Shown here in pieces: positions 31,798-45,430 of a DNA stretch of 64,000 bases. Below the pieces are notes generated by a model. The model was not told the origin of the DNA and did not search any database. It saw nothing but the letters and a program-made list of their open reading frames with translations. Each line of letters begins with the position of its first letter. The stretch's first letter is position 1. Origin of the DNA: an uncultured Ferrovum sp. (GTDB lineage Bacteria; Pseudomonadota; Gammaproteobacteria; Burkholderiales; Ferrovaceae). A program made the translations under genes and the position numbers. The stretch spans positions 1-64,000 of the forward strand of contig CAIPTD010000041.1 in assembly GCA_903867885.1 (NCBI GenBank), given 5' to 3'.

Positions 31798-33495
31798 ATG
31801 CAGAGCCAGACCGCAGAAACACACGCCAACACCGCCGCCACGCATAGCGGGGACGATGCTTCATTACAAAGAAAAATTGATTGGACCGGTGCATTTTGGG
31901 TTGCCAGTGGTGTTCCGGCGCTTGCCCTATTCAATATTGGAGCCGTGGCTGCAACCGTAGGTCGGCCTGCCTGGATTGTTTGGATTGTCTCAATCCTAAT
32001 GGGCTTTATCCAATCCTTTACCTATGCCGAGATTGCGGGTTTATTCCCTAACAAGTCTGGTGGCGCATCCGTTTATGGCGCAGTGGCTTGGGTGCGTTAC
32101 AGCAAACTCATCGCCCCGGTATCCGTTTGGGCTAACTGGTTTGCTTGGTCACCCGTCATCGCGATTGGTTGTGGTTTAACAGCAGGCTTTATTCTCAGCG
32201 CAACATTCCCGGCGGATGCTGCCATCAACACCTGGCAAATCACTTTGCTGGATTTAAGTTTCATTAAGTCTGAACTCTGCCTCAGGATCAATGCGACTTT
32301 CTTATTAGGTTTGGTGATTCTGCTCATCACCTTTGCCATTCAGCATGGCGGAATTCTGCGCTCGGCCAAAACCACGATGATTTTAGGCATTGCAGGTATG
32401 TTGCCGTTAACGGTGATTTCGGTGATTCCCATCGTCACCGGTGATTTGCCTGCTGCACATTTTTGGCCCTTTTTACCCATCGCACATGATGCAGCGGGCC
32501 AAGTGGTGGATGGCAAATGGGACATGGCGGGTTTTACAGTGCTGATGGGTGGCTTATTCATGGCGGCTTGGTCTACCTACGGCTTCGAAACAGCCGTCTG
32601 CTACACCCGTGAATTTCGCGATCCGAAGAAGGATACTTTCAAAGCCATTTTCTACTCTGGTTTGTTATGTCTGTTTGTTTTCACCTTCCTGCCTTTAGCA
32701 TTCCAAGCCTATTTGGGTTTAGGTGATTTAGTTACCCCTCCAGTTCTTGATGCAGCGGGTAAAGTCATCACACCCGCAGTGTATGGCGGGATGTTGGCTC
32801 CTGATATCTACAGCGGTACAGGTGTTGGCAATGTCTTGGCCGCGATCGTGCATGGTGGCCCCTTGGTAAGTCATGTCGTGATTGCAATGTTGGTTTTAGC
32901 CTTAGCGCTCGCCATCATGACCTCTATGGCCGGCTCCTCTCGCACGCTATACCAAGCCTCGGTAGATGGCTGGTTGCCGCGCTACCTTGGCAAGGTGAAC
33001 CAACACGGTGCACCTACCGCAGCCATGTGGACGGATATGATCTTTAACTTGGTCCTACTCTTAATGTCGGATTATGTGTTTGTACTTGCAGCATCAAATG
33101 TGGGTTACTTGATCTTTAACTTCCTGAACTTGAACTCAGGCTGGATTCACCGTATTGATCGTCCAGATTGGGCGCGACCCTTCCGCACTCCAACCTGGTT
33201 ACTGGCTTTAGGTGGCGTATTCTCTTTCGTCAATCTGAGCTTCATGGGATTTGGTGCCGATATTTGGGGACCGAACACACTGCTGATCGGAGTAGGCTTC
33301 TGCGCCCTGATCGTGCCGGTGTTCTGCTATCGGCATTACATTCAGGATAAGGGCGTGTTCCCTCAAGATATGCTTGAAGACATGCATCTTTCGGATGAAT
33401 CTGCCACAGTAAATCGTGCAGGGATTCTGCCTTACCTGACCCTAGCCGCTGGTGTGACGGTTGTATTAGTGAGCTATCACTTTGCGGTGTACTGA
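31798..33495 (+). CDS. APC-family amino acid/amine permease (paralog of 23055..24746)
   Basis: Shared RKIDWTGAFWVASGVPAL.LF..GAVAATVGRPAW...YAE.AGLFPNK.GGASVYGA.AWVRYSKL.APVSVW blocks. Confidence 0.88.
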   Translation: MQSQTAETHANTAATHSGDDASLQRKIDWTGAFWVASGVPALALFNIGAVAATVGRPAWIVWIVSILMGFIQSFTYAEIAGLFPNKSGGASVYGAVAWVRYSKLIAPVSVWANWFAWSPVIAIGCGLTAGFILSATFPADAAINTWQITLLDLSFIKSELCLRINATFLLGLVILLITFAIQHGGILRSAKTTMILGIAGMLPLTVISVIPIVTGDLPAAHFWPFLPIAHDAAGQVVDGKWDMAGFTVLMGGLFMAAWSTYGFETAVCYTREFRDPKKDTFKAIFYSGLLCLFVFTFLPLAFQAYLGLGDLVTPPVLDAAGKVITPAVYGGMLAPDIYSGTGVGNVLAAIVHGGPLVSHVVIAMLVLALALAIMTSMAGSSRTLYQASVDGWLPRYLGKVNQHGAPTAAMWTDMIFNLVLLLMSDYVFVLAASNVGYLIFNFLNLNSGWIHRIDRPDWARPFRTPTWLLALGGVFSFVNLSFMGFGADIWGPNTLLIGVGFCALIVPVFCYRHYIQDKGVFPQDMLEDMHLSDESATVNRAGILPYLTLAAGVTVVLVSYHFAVY

Positions 33496-33510
33496 GTAAT
33501 TGGGGGTGAC

Positions 33511-33544
33511 GCACTGCGGGACGCCAGCCCGGGTCTCGCAGTGC
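33511..33544. repeat. GC-rich inverted repeat (stem-loop)
   Basis: GCACTGCGGGAC / GTCTCGCAGTGC 12-bp arms with one mismatch, 10-nt loop. Confidence 0.7.
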
Positions 33545-33562
33545 CGTCATTTCTGAGGATAT

Positions 33563-33597
33563 AAAAAATGCCATCGAATTTCGATGGCATTTTGTTT
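33563..33597. terminator. Bidirectional intrinsic terminator between convergent genes
   Basis: AAAATGCCATCGA-ATT-TCGATGGCATTTT perfect stem with flanking A/T tracts. Confidence 0.9.
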
Positions 33598-33626
33598 AAT
33601 ACTGTGTAAAAACTGACTCGTGAAAA

Positions 33627-34760
33627 TCAGCCCTTCGCAGTGCGCTTGATTTTCTCAGGATCATCGAACGGCAGGGTATGCGTGCTCGCAGCACACTTAA
33701 GTTGTGCCCCTCGCAGTTCAAGCTTGCGCCCTGCAACAGCATAAGCCGGATCCATGCGTGCAATCGCCATCGAACGGTTGGTTAAACGCGAATACATTCC
33801 GCATGTCACCACACCTACCTGCTTGTCGCCATCAAACAAACCATCACCGCCTAATGCCGCTTCTTTAGTGCCATGAAACTCCACACCAAAAATCTTAAAG
33901 CGCTCTTTACCTTGCATACGATAATGTTCAGCCGCACCTCTGAAATCACGCTTACCAGGCGAAACAGTGAAATCCAAACCTAATTCCCATAATGAGTCAC
34001 CAATCGGCTGACCATCCATCGGATAGAACTCGGAGTTATCGAAGGGATAGAACAGTAGACTACTTTCTACACGCAGCCAATCGAGCGTAGTGAAGGAGCA
34101 AGGAATAATGCCCATGGATTTTCCTTCACCCAGAATACTGTCCCACAGGTGCGCCACATCCAGAGCCTTACAGAAAATTTCATAGCCACGCTCACCGGTA
34201 TAACCCGTGCGCGATATGGTCACTGGTTTACCCAACAAGGTCGTGTGCATGTGGTGGAAGTAAGGCAGATCTCGAATACCTGGAACATGTTTAGCCAGGA
34301 AATCGATTGCGACGGGACCTTGTAAGGAAATGTCATGCAAATCATCATCGAACAATACCGCAACATTTCGCCCCACTGCACCCATTGAAAGAACGTCCTG
34401 CGCCTTTCCGCCGCCATGCACCAAGAGGAAGGCGTTTGGCCCATTGCGATAAATCACGCAATCGTCGATGAATAGTCCTTCTTCATTCAGCATCGAGGCG
34501 TACACCGATTTACCGGGATACAGCTTGTGAACGCTTCGGGTAGTGACATAGTCAATCAGTGACTCTGCGTGGGGGCCCACAATGTGCAATTTCTTAAGGC
34601 CAGAGACATCCATCAAACCTGCTTTGGTACGAATGGCTTCGTGATGATCAGCAATATCGGTACTGTAAGTCCACGCCATCCCCATACCATTCCAGTCACC
34701 TAGGTCAGAACCTAAGGCGCGATGTCGGTCAGCGAGGGCAGATTGTCTCCAAGAGGGCAT
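33627..34760 (-). CDS. GcvT-family aminomethyltransferase-like protein
   Basis: Aligns with the dmmD-like protein across GLMDVSGLKKLHIVGPHAESLIDY, ISLQGPVAIDFL, TGYTGERGYEIFCKALDVAHLWDSIL. ORF opens at 34922; Met at 34760 preferred. Confidence 0.8.
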   Translation of the reverse strand: MPSWRQSALADRHRALGSDLGDWNGMGMAWTYSTDIADHHEAIRTKAGLMDVSGLKKLHIVGPHAESLIDYVTTRSVHKLYPGKSVYASMLNEEGLFIDDCVIYRNGPNAFLLVHGGGKAQDVLSMGAVGRNVAVLFDDDLHDISLQGPVAIDFLAKHVPGIRDLPYFHHMHTTLLGKPVTISRTGYTGERGYEIFCKALDVAHLWDSILGEGKSMGIIPCSFTTLDWLRVESSLLFYPFDNSEFYPMDGQPIGDSLWELGLDFTVSPGKRDFRGAAEHYRMQGKERFKIFGVEFHGTKEAALGGDGLFDGDKQVGVVTCGMYSRLTNRSMAIARMDPAYAVAGRKLELRGAQLKCAASTHTLPFDDPEKIKRTAKG

Positions 34761-35070
34761 GGTTTTGCTCCATTTTTGTTTAAGATAAATGAAGTAGACC
34801 GTGGCCAGACAAGGCAAACAATACCCCTCTGGAATTACTCCTGAAGGAGTGCGCCCAAAATCAATATGGCTTGTTTGTGACACATTCCGCAAGGCTTGTT
34901 GCGGTGTCACAGGACAGCCCACTCGCTCATCATGAAAACCAGTAGGGGTTTATTCGATGTCAGAAACGATTAAGGGGTATTTGCACACATTGCGTGTTAA
35001 TTGATCACTGACTTCAAGTATCTGATTGGATAATCCTCAGTTAAATTTTGAATCATTGGCGATCACTGGT

Positions 35071-35361
35071 TCAGGATAGCTTTGATGGTTCGATTAATTT
35101 TCCAGTTACATACTTGTGAAGCACACTGGCAATAAGCGTTTGGTAAGGAATCCCCTCTTCCAAAGCCTTAACTTGGATATCATTTAAATCTCCTTTTGAG
35201 AGCCGAATATTGACCCTGCGATCTTTAATTCCAGTGGCCCGCGCGGCAGCTTTAATCTTTTCTAGCTCACTCTTCGTCGCAATCGACTGCAGTTGCCCTG
35301 CTTCATAAGCCTCAAGAATTTCTTTCTCGTCATCCTCTAACTTAATCATTTTTTTCACCAT
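35071..35361 (-). CDS. CopG/BrnA-like antitoxin
   Basis: Small basic/acidic protein with 'RRVNIRLSKGDLNDIQVKALEEGIPYQTLIASVLHKYVTGKL' RHH-like motif; overlaps the upstream gene. Confidence 0.7.
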   Translation of the reverse strand: MVKKMIKLEDDEKEILEAYEAGQLQSIATKSELEKIKAAARATGIKDRRVNIRLSKGDLNDIQVKALEEGIPYQTLIASVLHKYVTGKLIEPSKLS

Positions 35362-35629
35362 GCTTTAAGTACTCCTTTGTTGCCTTGCGACTAGGAATAA
35401 TCGTTTTCATAAACAAATACTCATCTTCTTCAATGTAAGGAACCAAGAAAACGTAGTCATCGCAAGCCACAACCATCAAAAACTGTTTTGGATATTGATC
35501 CCGATTGGGGTGCTTCAATATGTCTAAGAGGCCACCAGAATCTATTGCGATTACGATTCGCTCAAACGAGACCCCTCGCTCAATAACGAGCAACTCATTT
35601 TTTATGCAATTCCATCTAAATAGCTTCAT
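35342..35629 (-). CDS. Putative toxin partner (BrnT-like)
   Basis: 95 aa; 'FRWNCIKNELLVIERGVSFERIV' resembles the BrnT N-terminus; 20-bp overlap with the antitoxin-like gene. Confidence 0.6.
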   Translation of the reverse strand: MKLFRWNCIKNELLVIERGVSFERIVIAIDSGGLLDILKHPNRDQYPKQFLMVVACDDYVFLVPYIEEDEYLFMKTIIPSRKATKEYLKHGEKND

Positions 35630-35776
35630 CGATTGATCCTATATACATGTGTGCCTTTTGTCACCAAAAAGTATGTTTTTGTTACACCTTAAGTATCAAC
35701 GAGAGCAAGCCACCAGACCGTCACGAAAAATGAAACAAATTTGAGCGATGCGGCGCAGTAAGGGATAATCCCGGGA

Positions 35777-36565
35777 ATGGGAACTCATATCAAATCTGCT
35801 GCCGATATCGCAGCCATGCGCGTAGCCGGGAAACTGGCCTCTGAAGTACTCGACTACATCACCCCTTTTGTATTGCCGGGCGTGACAACGGGCAAACTTG
35901 ACGAGCTGTGCCACAACTATATGGTGGATGTGCAAAGCACCATCCCTGCCCCACTCAACTACAGTCCCGGTGGGCACTCACCCTACCCCAAGTCTATTTG
36001 TACTTCGGTGAACCATCAGGTTTGCCATGGCATTCCAGGTGACCGCGTGCTGAAATCAGGCGATATCGTGAACCTTGATATAACCGTCATTAAAGACGGC
36101 TACCACGGCGATACCAGCCGGATGTTCGAAGTCGGAAACGTTCCCAAGCACATCCAACGGCTCTGTAAGGTCACCTATGAATGTATGTGGCGCGGTATCC
36201 GTGCGGTGAAAGCGGGCGCTCACTTAGGGGATATCGGCCATGCCATACAGGTCTACGCAGAATCCTCAGGCTACTCAGTGGTGCGGGAATTCTGCGGCCA
36301 TGGCATCGGTACGGTCTTTCATGAAGACCCCCAGGTTTTGCACTACGGTCGCCCCGGCACCGGCCTCAAACTGAAGGCGGGGATGATCTTTACGATTGAA
36401 CCCATGATCAACGCAGGCCAGGCCAAAATACGTCAATTGGCTGATGGCTGGACCATTGTCACTGCCGACCATAGCCCCTCAGCACAATGGGAGCATACGA
36501 TACTGGTGACTGAAGAAGGATTTGAAGTACTCACGGTTTCAGACGGCACCCCCGCCCCTGCATGA
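35777..36565 (+). CDS. map: Methionine aminopeptidase type I
   Basis: VCHGIPGDRVLKSGDIVNLDITVIKDGYHGDTSRMF; FCGHGIGTVFHEDPQVLHYG; TIEPMIN. Confidence 0.97.
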   Translation: MGTHIKSAADIAAMRVAGKLASEVLDYITPFVLPGVTTGKLDELCHNYMVDVQSTIPAPLNYSPGGHSPYPKSICTSVNHQVCHGIPGDRVLKSGDIVNLDITVIKDGYHGDTSRMFEVGNVPKHIQRLCKVTYECMWRGIRAVKAGAHLGDIGHAIQVYAESSGYSVVREFCGHGIGTVFHEDPQVLHYGRPGTGLKLKAGMIFTIEPMINAGQAKIRQLADGWTIVTADHSPSAQWEHTILVTEEGFEVLTVSDGTPAPA

Positions 36566-36586
36566 AACCCCTTTTTCATCACTGAA

Positions 36587-39172
36587 ATGAAATCAGCGGT
36601 AAACCCCTCACAAGAAAAGACTTTATTGGCAGAATGCCGCAAACTTCTAAAAGAAGAGCGGCACACTCTGCACGAACGCTACCTACAGCGCCCACAACCT
36701 GAACGCATGTTGCAGGCCCAATCCAAGCTGGTAGATAAAGTTTTGCGCAAAATCTGGCTCGCACTCAATCCTCCCGAAGGCGCCGTGCTTGCTGCGGTAG
36801 GGGGATATGGTCGCGGCGAGCTTTACCCCTGTTCCGATATTGATGTCTTAATTCTTCTTGCTCAGCATGACGAGATGGGGCAAGCCTTTGCAGAACGTCT
36901 AGTGGGGCTATTGTGGGATATCGGACTGGAAATTGGCCATAGCGTGCGCACTGTCGATCAGACCTTAGAAGAAGCCACCAAAGATCTCACCGTACTCACA
37001 AACTTGGCTGAAGGCCGCGCCTTAGTTGATCCACATAAAGAATTTGAACGCTTAAAGCAGCGCTTGGTTAAGCAAACCTCGCGCAAGCAATTCATTCTTG
37101 GCAAAGTAGAAGAACAACGGCAGCGCTACCTGCGGCATAACGACACTGCATTTAATCTTGAACCCAATATCAAAGAAAGCCCCGGGGGACTTCGTGATCT
37201 GCAAACCTTGATCTGGCTAGCTTGGGGTGCAGGTATTGGTAGCGATTGGGATGCACTGGTCGCGCAAGAAATCATTAGCGACGAGGAATTACGCAGAATC
37301 AAACGCGATCAGCGGGTGCTGCAAGACTTACGCATACGACTACATCTCTTAGCAGGTCGCCGCGAAGATAGATTATTGTTTGACTATCAACATGGGCTTG
37401 CGCAGCAGTTTGGTTTCAAGGATGTAGGGACGCATCGTGCCAGTGAATTTCTGATGCAGCGTTTTTTTAGAACTGCAAAATCAGTTGAGTTGCTCAACAC
37501 TATTCTCACCAGTCAAATCCGTAATTGGCAACCTACCCCTCTTAAACAGAAGGGCATCAAACTGGATGCACATTTTGCTCGCTGGAACAGGCTGCTGGGT
37601 AACCTTAAAGAAGATGCTTTCGAGCAAGACCCTTCACTTATTTTTAAGGCATTGATTGCCTTTCAACAGCACCCAGAACTGAAAGGTTTTACTCCCACCG
37701 CGTTACGAGGTTTGTGGCGCGCAAGAAGATTGATAGACCGCCAATTCAGAGCCTCACCTCGCAATCAAGAATTGTTCATGCAGATTCTGCGCGAACCGCG
37801 TCGTGTGACAGATGTGTTGAGAAGAATGAATCGCTACGGACTGTTAGGACGCTACATCCCTGCTTTTGGTCGTATTGAAGGCCAGATGCAACATGATCTG
37901 TTTCATGTTTACACGGTGGATGAGCACATCTTGCGTGTATTAAGAAATGTTAGGCGCTTTGCCGTTGCAGAATTTGATCATGAGTTCCCCTTGTGCTCTC
38001 AACTTATGCAAGCCTTCGACCGTCCTGAGGTCTTGTACCTTGCCGCACTGTTTCACGATATCGCCAAAGGGCGAGGCGGAGATCACTCCACCTTAGGATG
38101 TGTTGATGCTCGCACATTTTGCAAGCAGCATGGGCTATCAACCGAAGACGTCAATCTCGTTGTGTGGCTCGTAGAGCAACACTTACAAATGTCTGCAACA
38201 GCCCAGAAACAAGATCTCTCTGACCCAGAGGTAGTACAAGCCTTTACGGCTAAAGTAGGCAACGAACGCTATCTCATCGCCCTGTATTTGTTGACTGTTG
38301 CCGATGTGCGCGGAACCAGCCCTAAGGTATGGAATGCTTGGAAGGGCAAATTGTTAGAGGATTTGTTCCGCGCTTCGCGCCGTCAATTACAGGGGCGTGC
38401 TGGGTCGCTGAGTGAAGTGCTAGAAATCAAGCGTCAAAAAGCCGCAAAAACCTTACTACAGTATGGACTAGACCCATCCCGCTTCTCGGTATTTTGGGAG
38501 CGTCTGGATGAAGCCTATTTTCAACGTCATGAAGTTCAAGAAATTACCTGGCATACCCGCAGTTTATGCGACCGTCACCTGATCAATAAACCCGTTGTGC
38601 GCGCAAGACTTTCTCCCCACGGAGAGGGAATTCAAGTACTGGTTTACGCAGCCGATGAGTTGGCTTTATTTGCCAGAATTTGCAGTTATTTTGAGCAGAT
38701 GGCATTCACCATCGAACTGGCCAAAATCCACACCACCCGAGACGGTTATGCCTTAGACAGTTTTCAAGTCATGCAGCGTGGTGAGGCTGAGGGGCATTAT
38801 CGTGATGTCTTAGCGTATATTGAAAAAACACTCTCAGTCGAACTGGAGAGCGCTAAAGAATTGCTCAAGCCCCGCATGGGTAGAGTATCGCGACATGCCA
38901 AACACTTTCCTATTCCAGCCAAAGCAGGATTAAGCGAGCCCGATAGAGCGGGGATCAGAGTTTTAACTTTAAGCGCAAATGATCAACCCGGATTGCTCTA
39001 TCGCGTAGCTAGAGTGCTGCTGAATCATAAGGTGGCTTTGCATGGTGCCAAAATCAGCACCTTAGGAGAGCGCGCAGAAGATAGCCTGCTGATTTCAAGT
39101 GGCGACCTGGATTCACCAGAGTCAGAACAAAGACTCAAAGACGAACTGATTTCGGCGCTCTCTGCAGCTTAA
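36587..39172 (+). CDS. glnD: [Protein-PII] uridylyltransferase
   Basis: GGYGRGELYPCSDIDVLIL nucleotidyltransferase motif, HD domain (ALFHDIAKGRGGDHS), two C-terminal ACT domains. Confidence 0.96.
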   Translation: MKSAVNPSQEKTLLAECRKLLKEERHTLHERYLQRPQPERMLQAQSKLVDKVLRKIWLALNPPEGAVLAAVGGYGRGELYPCSDIDVLILLAQHDEMGQAFAERLVGLLWDIGLEIGHSVRTVDQTLEEATKDLTVLTNLAEGRALVDPHKEFERLKQRLVKQTSRKQFILGKVEEQRQRYLRHNDTAFNLEPNIKESPGGLRDLQTLIWLAWGAGIGSDWDALVAQEIISDEELRRIKRDQRVLQDLRIRLHLLAGRREDRLLFDYQHGLAQQFGFKDVGTHRASEFLMQRFFRTAKSVELLNTILTSQIRNWQPTPLKQKGIKLDAHFARWNRLLGNLKEDAFEQDPSLIFKALIAFQQHPELKGFTPTALRGLWRARRLIDRQFRASPRNQELFMQILREPRRVTDVLRRMNRYGLLGRYIPAFGRIEGQMQHDLFHVYTVDEHILRVLRNVRRFAVAEFDHEFPLCSQLMQAFDRPEVLYLAALFHDIAKGRGGDHSTLGCVDARTFCKQHGLSTEDVNLVVWLVEQHLQMSATAQKQDLSDPEVVQAFTAKVGNERYLIALYLLTVADVRGTSPKVWNAWKGKLLEDLFRASRRQLQGRAGSLSEVLEIKRQKAAKTLLQYGLDPSRFSVFWERLDEAYFQRHEVQEITWHTRSLCDRHLINKPVVRARLSPHGEGIQVLVYAADELALFARICSYFEQMAFTIELAKIHTTRDGYALDSFQVMQRGEAEGHYRDVLAYIEKTLSVELESAKELLKPRMGRVSRHAKHFPIPAKAGLSEPDRAGIRVLTLSANDQPGLLYRVARVLLNHKVALHGAKISTLGERAEDSLLISSGDLDSPESEQRLKDELISALSAA

Positions 39173-39175
39173 AAA

Positions 39176-39712
39176 TCAATCGTCTTCGAGCTCGTCTCGG
39201 TCAGGAAATAAGACTGAGGTATACCCGAGTTGACGTAAATCTCGCATTCGCATGGGATACAACACCCCGATAAGATGATCGCATTCATGTTGCACAACCC
39301 GTGCATGAAAGCCTTGAACCGTGCGATCGATGGCAGTACCTTGGGGATCAAAACCGGTATAGCGAATGTGGGAATAACGGGGCACGACTCCGCGCAATCC
39401 AGGCACGGACAAACAGCCTTCCCAACCATCCTCTATTTCTTCTTTAAGTGGAGTGATCAGAGGATTGATCAGAATGGTATAGGGCACTTGATCTGCATCA
39501 GGGTAGCGCGGATTGTCTTTTACACCAAATACCACCACTTGAAGACTCACTCCAATTTGCGGAGCCGCAAGACCCGCACCATTGGCGGCGATCATGGTGT
39601 CATGCATGTCTTCCAACAGTTGAGCCAGTTCGGGCGTGTTAAATTGGATAACAGGCTCAGCTTGTTGTAACAAGACAGGATGGCCCATCCTTAAAATTTC
39701 TCTGACTGCCAT
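39176..39712 (-). CDS. def: Peptide deformylase
   Basis: [27 protein letters not shown]. Confidence 0.96.
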   Translation of the reverse strand: MAVREILRMGHPVLLQQAEPVIQFNTPELAQLLEDMHDTMIAANGAGLAAPQIGVSLQVVVFGVKDNPRYPDADQVPYTILINPLITPLKEEIEDGWEGCLSVPGLRGVVPRYSHIRYTGFDPQGTAIDRTVQGFHARVVQHECDHLIGVLYPMRMRDLRQLGYTSVLFPDRDELEDD

Positions 39713-39739
39713 GGTTTTATCCCTAATTACTGAACTGAA

Positions 39740-40486
39740 CTATGCTGCTAGGCGACTGGCGCGATGCTCGATAATGCGCCGTACCTTAATCAAACCCGCA
39801 TCCAAAATGGCAACGATATCTTCCAACACGATTTGCTGTGCACTATCGCCTTTTCCTGCTGCCCAGTTAGCAACCACCGCTAACATGGCATAGGGCAACG
39901 ATAGCTCGCGGGCCAGGGAGGCTTCTGGCATCCCTGTCATCCCCACCAATGTGCCTCCATCACGCTCAATGCGTGCGATTTCTGCGGCAGATTCCAGCCT
40001 GGGGCCATTGGTCGCTGCATACACACCCCCGTCTTCCACTGACTGACCCGCAGCATCCGCTGACTCCAGCAAGGCCTCACGGGTGGCGCGATCGAAGGGC
40101 CAGGTAAAATCAATATGTACGACTGGCTGCCCCGCTCCTTCATGAAAAGTATGCCTACGCCCATGGGTGTAATCAATGATTTGATCAGGAACGATTAACT
40201 GACCGGGTCCTGCATTCGCAGAAATCCCGCCCACAGAATTCACAGCGATCACTTCTTTTACACCCAGATCTTTCAGTGCCCAGATATTAGCGCGATAGTT
40301 AATTTCATGCGGCGCCAGGGTATGGCCATTGCCATGCCGGGCGAGAAAAACAATTTCAACGCCCCCCAACTGTCCAAAGGTCGCAGGGCTTGAGGGCTCG
40401 CCATAGGGCGTGCGCAAAACTTGGCGGCGCGTAATGTGCAAGTTTTCAAGGTTTGATAATCCAGATCCACCAATAATGGCCAGCAT
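39740..40486 (-). CDS. S-methyl-5'-thioadenosine/thioinosine phosphorylase
   Basis: MTAP-family: IIGGSGLSN, FLARHGNGHTLAPHEINYRANIWALKDLG, GPRLESAAEI. Confidence 0.9.
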   Translation of the reverse strand: MLAIIGGSGLSNLENLHITRRQVLRTPYGEPSSPATFGQLGGVEIVFLARHGNGHTLAPHEINYRANIWALKDLGVKEVIAVNSVGGISANAGPGQLIVPDQIIDYTHGRRHTFHEGAGQPVVHIDFTWPFDRATREALLESADAAGQSVEDGGVYAATNGPRLESAAEIARIERDGGTLVGMTGMPEASLARELSLPYAMLAVVANWAAGKGDSAQQIVLEDIVAILDAGLIKVRRIIEHRASRLAA

Positions 40487-40523
40487 GCAAAGACTCCAGG
40501 AAACAACTCAATCAAAAAAGGAC

Positions 40524-41093
40524 TTAGGCGGTTGGTGCGTCATCATTTAACGCGTAAATATCAGGCAGGTTTCGCCACAAACCATAGGCATCCATGCCAC
40601 ATCCAAATACATAGCGATCAGGCAATGGCAAGCCAATGTAATCAGCTGTGATGGGCTTGGGCCGACCATGCTCTTTATCAGTGAGCACCGCAGTGAGCAC
40701 TGTATGCGCCCCATCTTGCAACATTACCTGACGAATCACAGCCAGGGTTTCGCCTTCATCCAATATATCGTCGAGCAATAAAACAACACGACCTTGAACT
40801 GAAGTCTTGGGTTTAAGAGACCAGCGCATCTCCCCCCCTCCCGTTGTATCGCCATATCGGGATGCTTTCAGCACATCGAATTCCAAAGGAAAGTGTAACA
40901 AAGGCAATAGGTATCCTGTGAATACAACTGCCCCGCCCATCACAGATAATACCAACGGGAAGCGATCAGCAAGATCGCGCGAAATCTCAGAGGCCATGCG
41001 CTCAACCGCTGCATGTACTTGTCCTGCGGTGACAATGCGCTCAGCATGATTTAATAGTTTCTGTGCAAATTCAGCCCGCTCTAAAATGCTCAT
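40524..41093 (-). CDS. hpt: Hypoxanthine-guanine phosphoribosyltransferase
   Basis: PRPP motif VVLLLDDILDEGETL and purine PRTase composition. Confidence 0.88.
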   Translation of the reverse strand: MSILERAEFAQKLLNHAERIVTAGQVHAAVERMASEISRDLADRFPLVLSVMGGAVVFTGYLLPLLHFPLEFDVLKASRYGDTTGGGEMRWSLKPKTSVQGRVVLLLDDILDEGETLAVIRQVMLQDGAHTVLTAVLTDKEHGRPKPITADYIGLPLPDRYVFGCGMDAYGLWRNLPDIYALNDDAPTA

Positions 41094-41096
41094 GAA

Positions 41097-41996
41097 TTAA
41101 GCACCGTTCTGAATGAATTGATTCAAGTATGCTTGGAATTCAGCTCCCACTTCAGGGTGCTTCACCCCGAGCGCCAAGGTGGCCTTGAGCAAGCCTATCT
41201 TGCTACCGCAGTCGTAACGCGTGCCCTCAAATTCCCAAGCCAGAACCGGCTCCTCACGCATCATCGCGGCAATCCCATCAGTGAGCTGAATCTCGCCGCC
41301 TTTCCCTGGCTGGAGTGCCTCAAGGTGCCGAAAAATAGAAGGCGACAGGATATACCGCCCCACTACACCCAAGTCAGAAGGCGCATCTTCGGGTTTGGGT
41401 TTTTCGACAATGCCAGTGACGCGATGGGTGCGGGGTCCCATCTCTTCGCTAGCGATCATTCCGTATTGCGGACTCTGTGATCGGGGCACTTTTTGCACAC
41501 CCAATACAGAGGCATAACTGCGCTGATATAGCGCTGCCATCTGTCCCAAGACAGGATGTTCGGCATCAATAAGATCATCTGCAAGCAGAACGGCAAAGGG
41601 TTCTTGCCCTACCAACTGGCGCGCACACAAGACGGCATGCCCCAAACCTAAAGCCTGAGCTTGGCGAATATAAACACAGTTCACATTTGCGGGTAGCAGA
41701 GATCGAACTTGCTGCAAGAGTTCATCTTTACCGCGCGAAGCCAACTCTGCCTCCAGCTCATAGGCTTTATCAAAATGATCCTCAATGGCCCGCTTTCCGC
41801 GTCCCGTCACAAAGATAAGTTCTGTAATGCCGGCTTCAATCGCCTCTTCAACAGCGTACTGAATAAGCGGTTTATCAACTACTGGTAGCATTTCTTTCGG
41901 ACTAGCCTTGGTAGCAGGCAAGAATCGAGTCCCCATACCAGCAACAGGGAAAACAGCTTTAGTGACTTTAAGCATCGTGTTGTTCTTTGTGTTCAT
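41097..41996 (-). CDS. galU: UTP-glucose-1-phosphate uridylyltransferase
   Basis: [40 protein letters not shown]. Confidence 0.96.
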   Translation of the reverse strand: MNTKNNTMLKVTKAVFPVAGMGTRFLPATKASPKEMLPVVDKPLIQYAVEEAIEAGITELIFVTGRGKRAIEDHFDKAYELEAELASRGKDELLQQVRSLLPANVNCVYIRQAQALGLGHAVLCARQLVGQEPFAVLLADDLIDAEHPVLGQMAALYQRSYASVLGVQKVPRSQSPQYGMIASEEMGPRTHRVTGIVEKPKPEDAPSDLGVVGRYILSPSIFRHLEALQPGKGGEIQLTDGIAAMMREEPVLAWEFEGTRYDCGSKIGLLKATLALGVKHPEVGAEFQAYLNQFIQNGA

Positions 41997-42012
41997 TAAA
42001 AATTCTCTTTTT

Positions 42013-45426
<3,414 letters not shown>

Positions 45427-45430
<4 letters not shown>

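Noticed and set aside
34780-34945. Glycine riboswitch upstream of the GcvT-family gene
   Set aside because: Only isolated similarity (CAGAGGGG); the conserved aptamer core is not recognisable. Kept only as an unspecified structured-leader candidate.
35630-35776. tRNA or small RNA gene between the TA-like pair and map
   Set aside because: No cloverleaf or terminator-like structure could be read.
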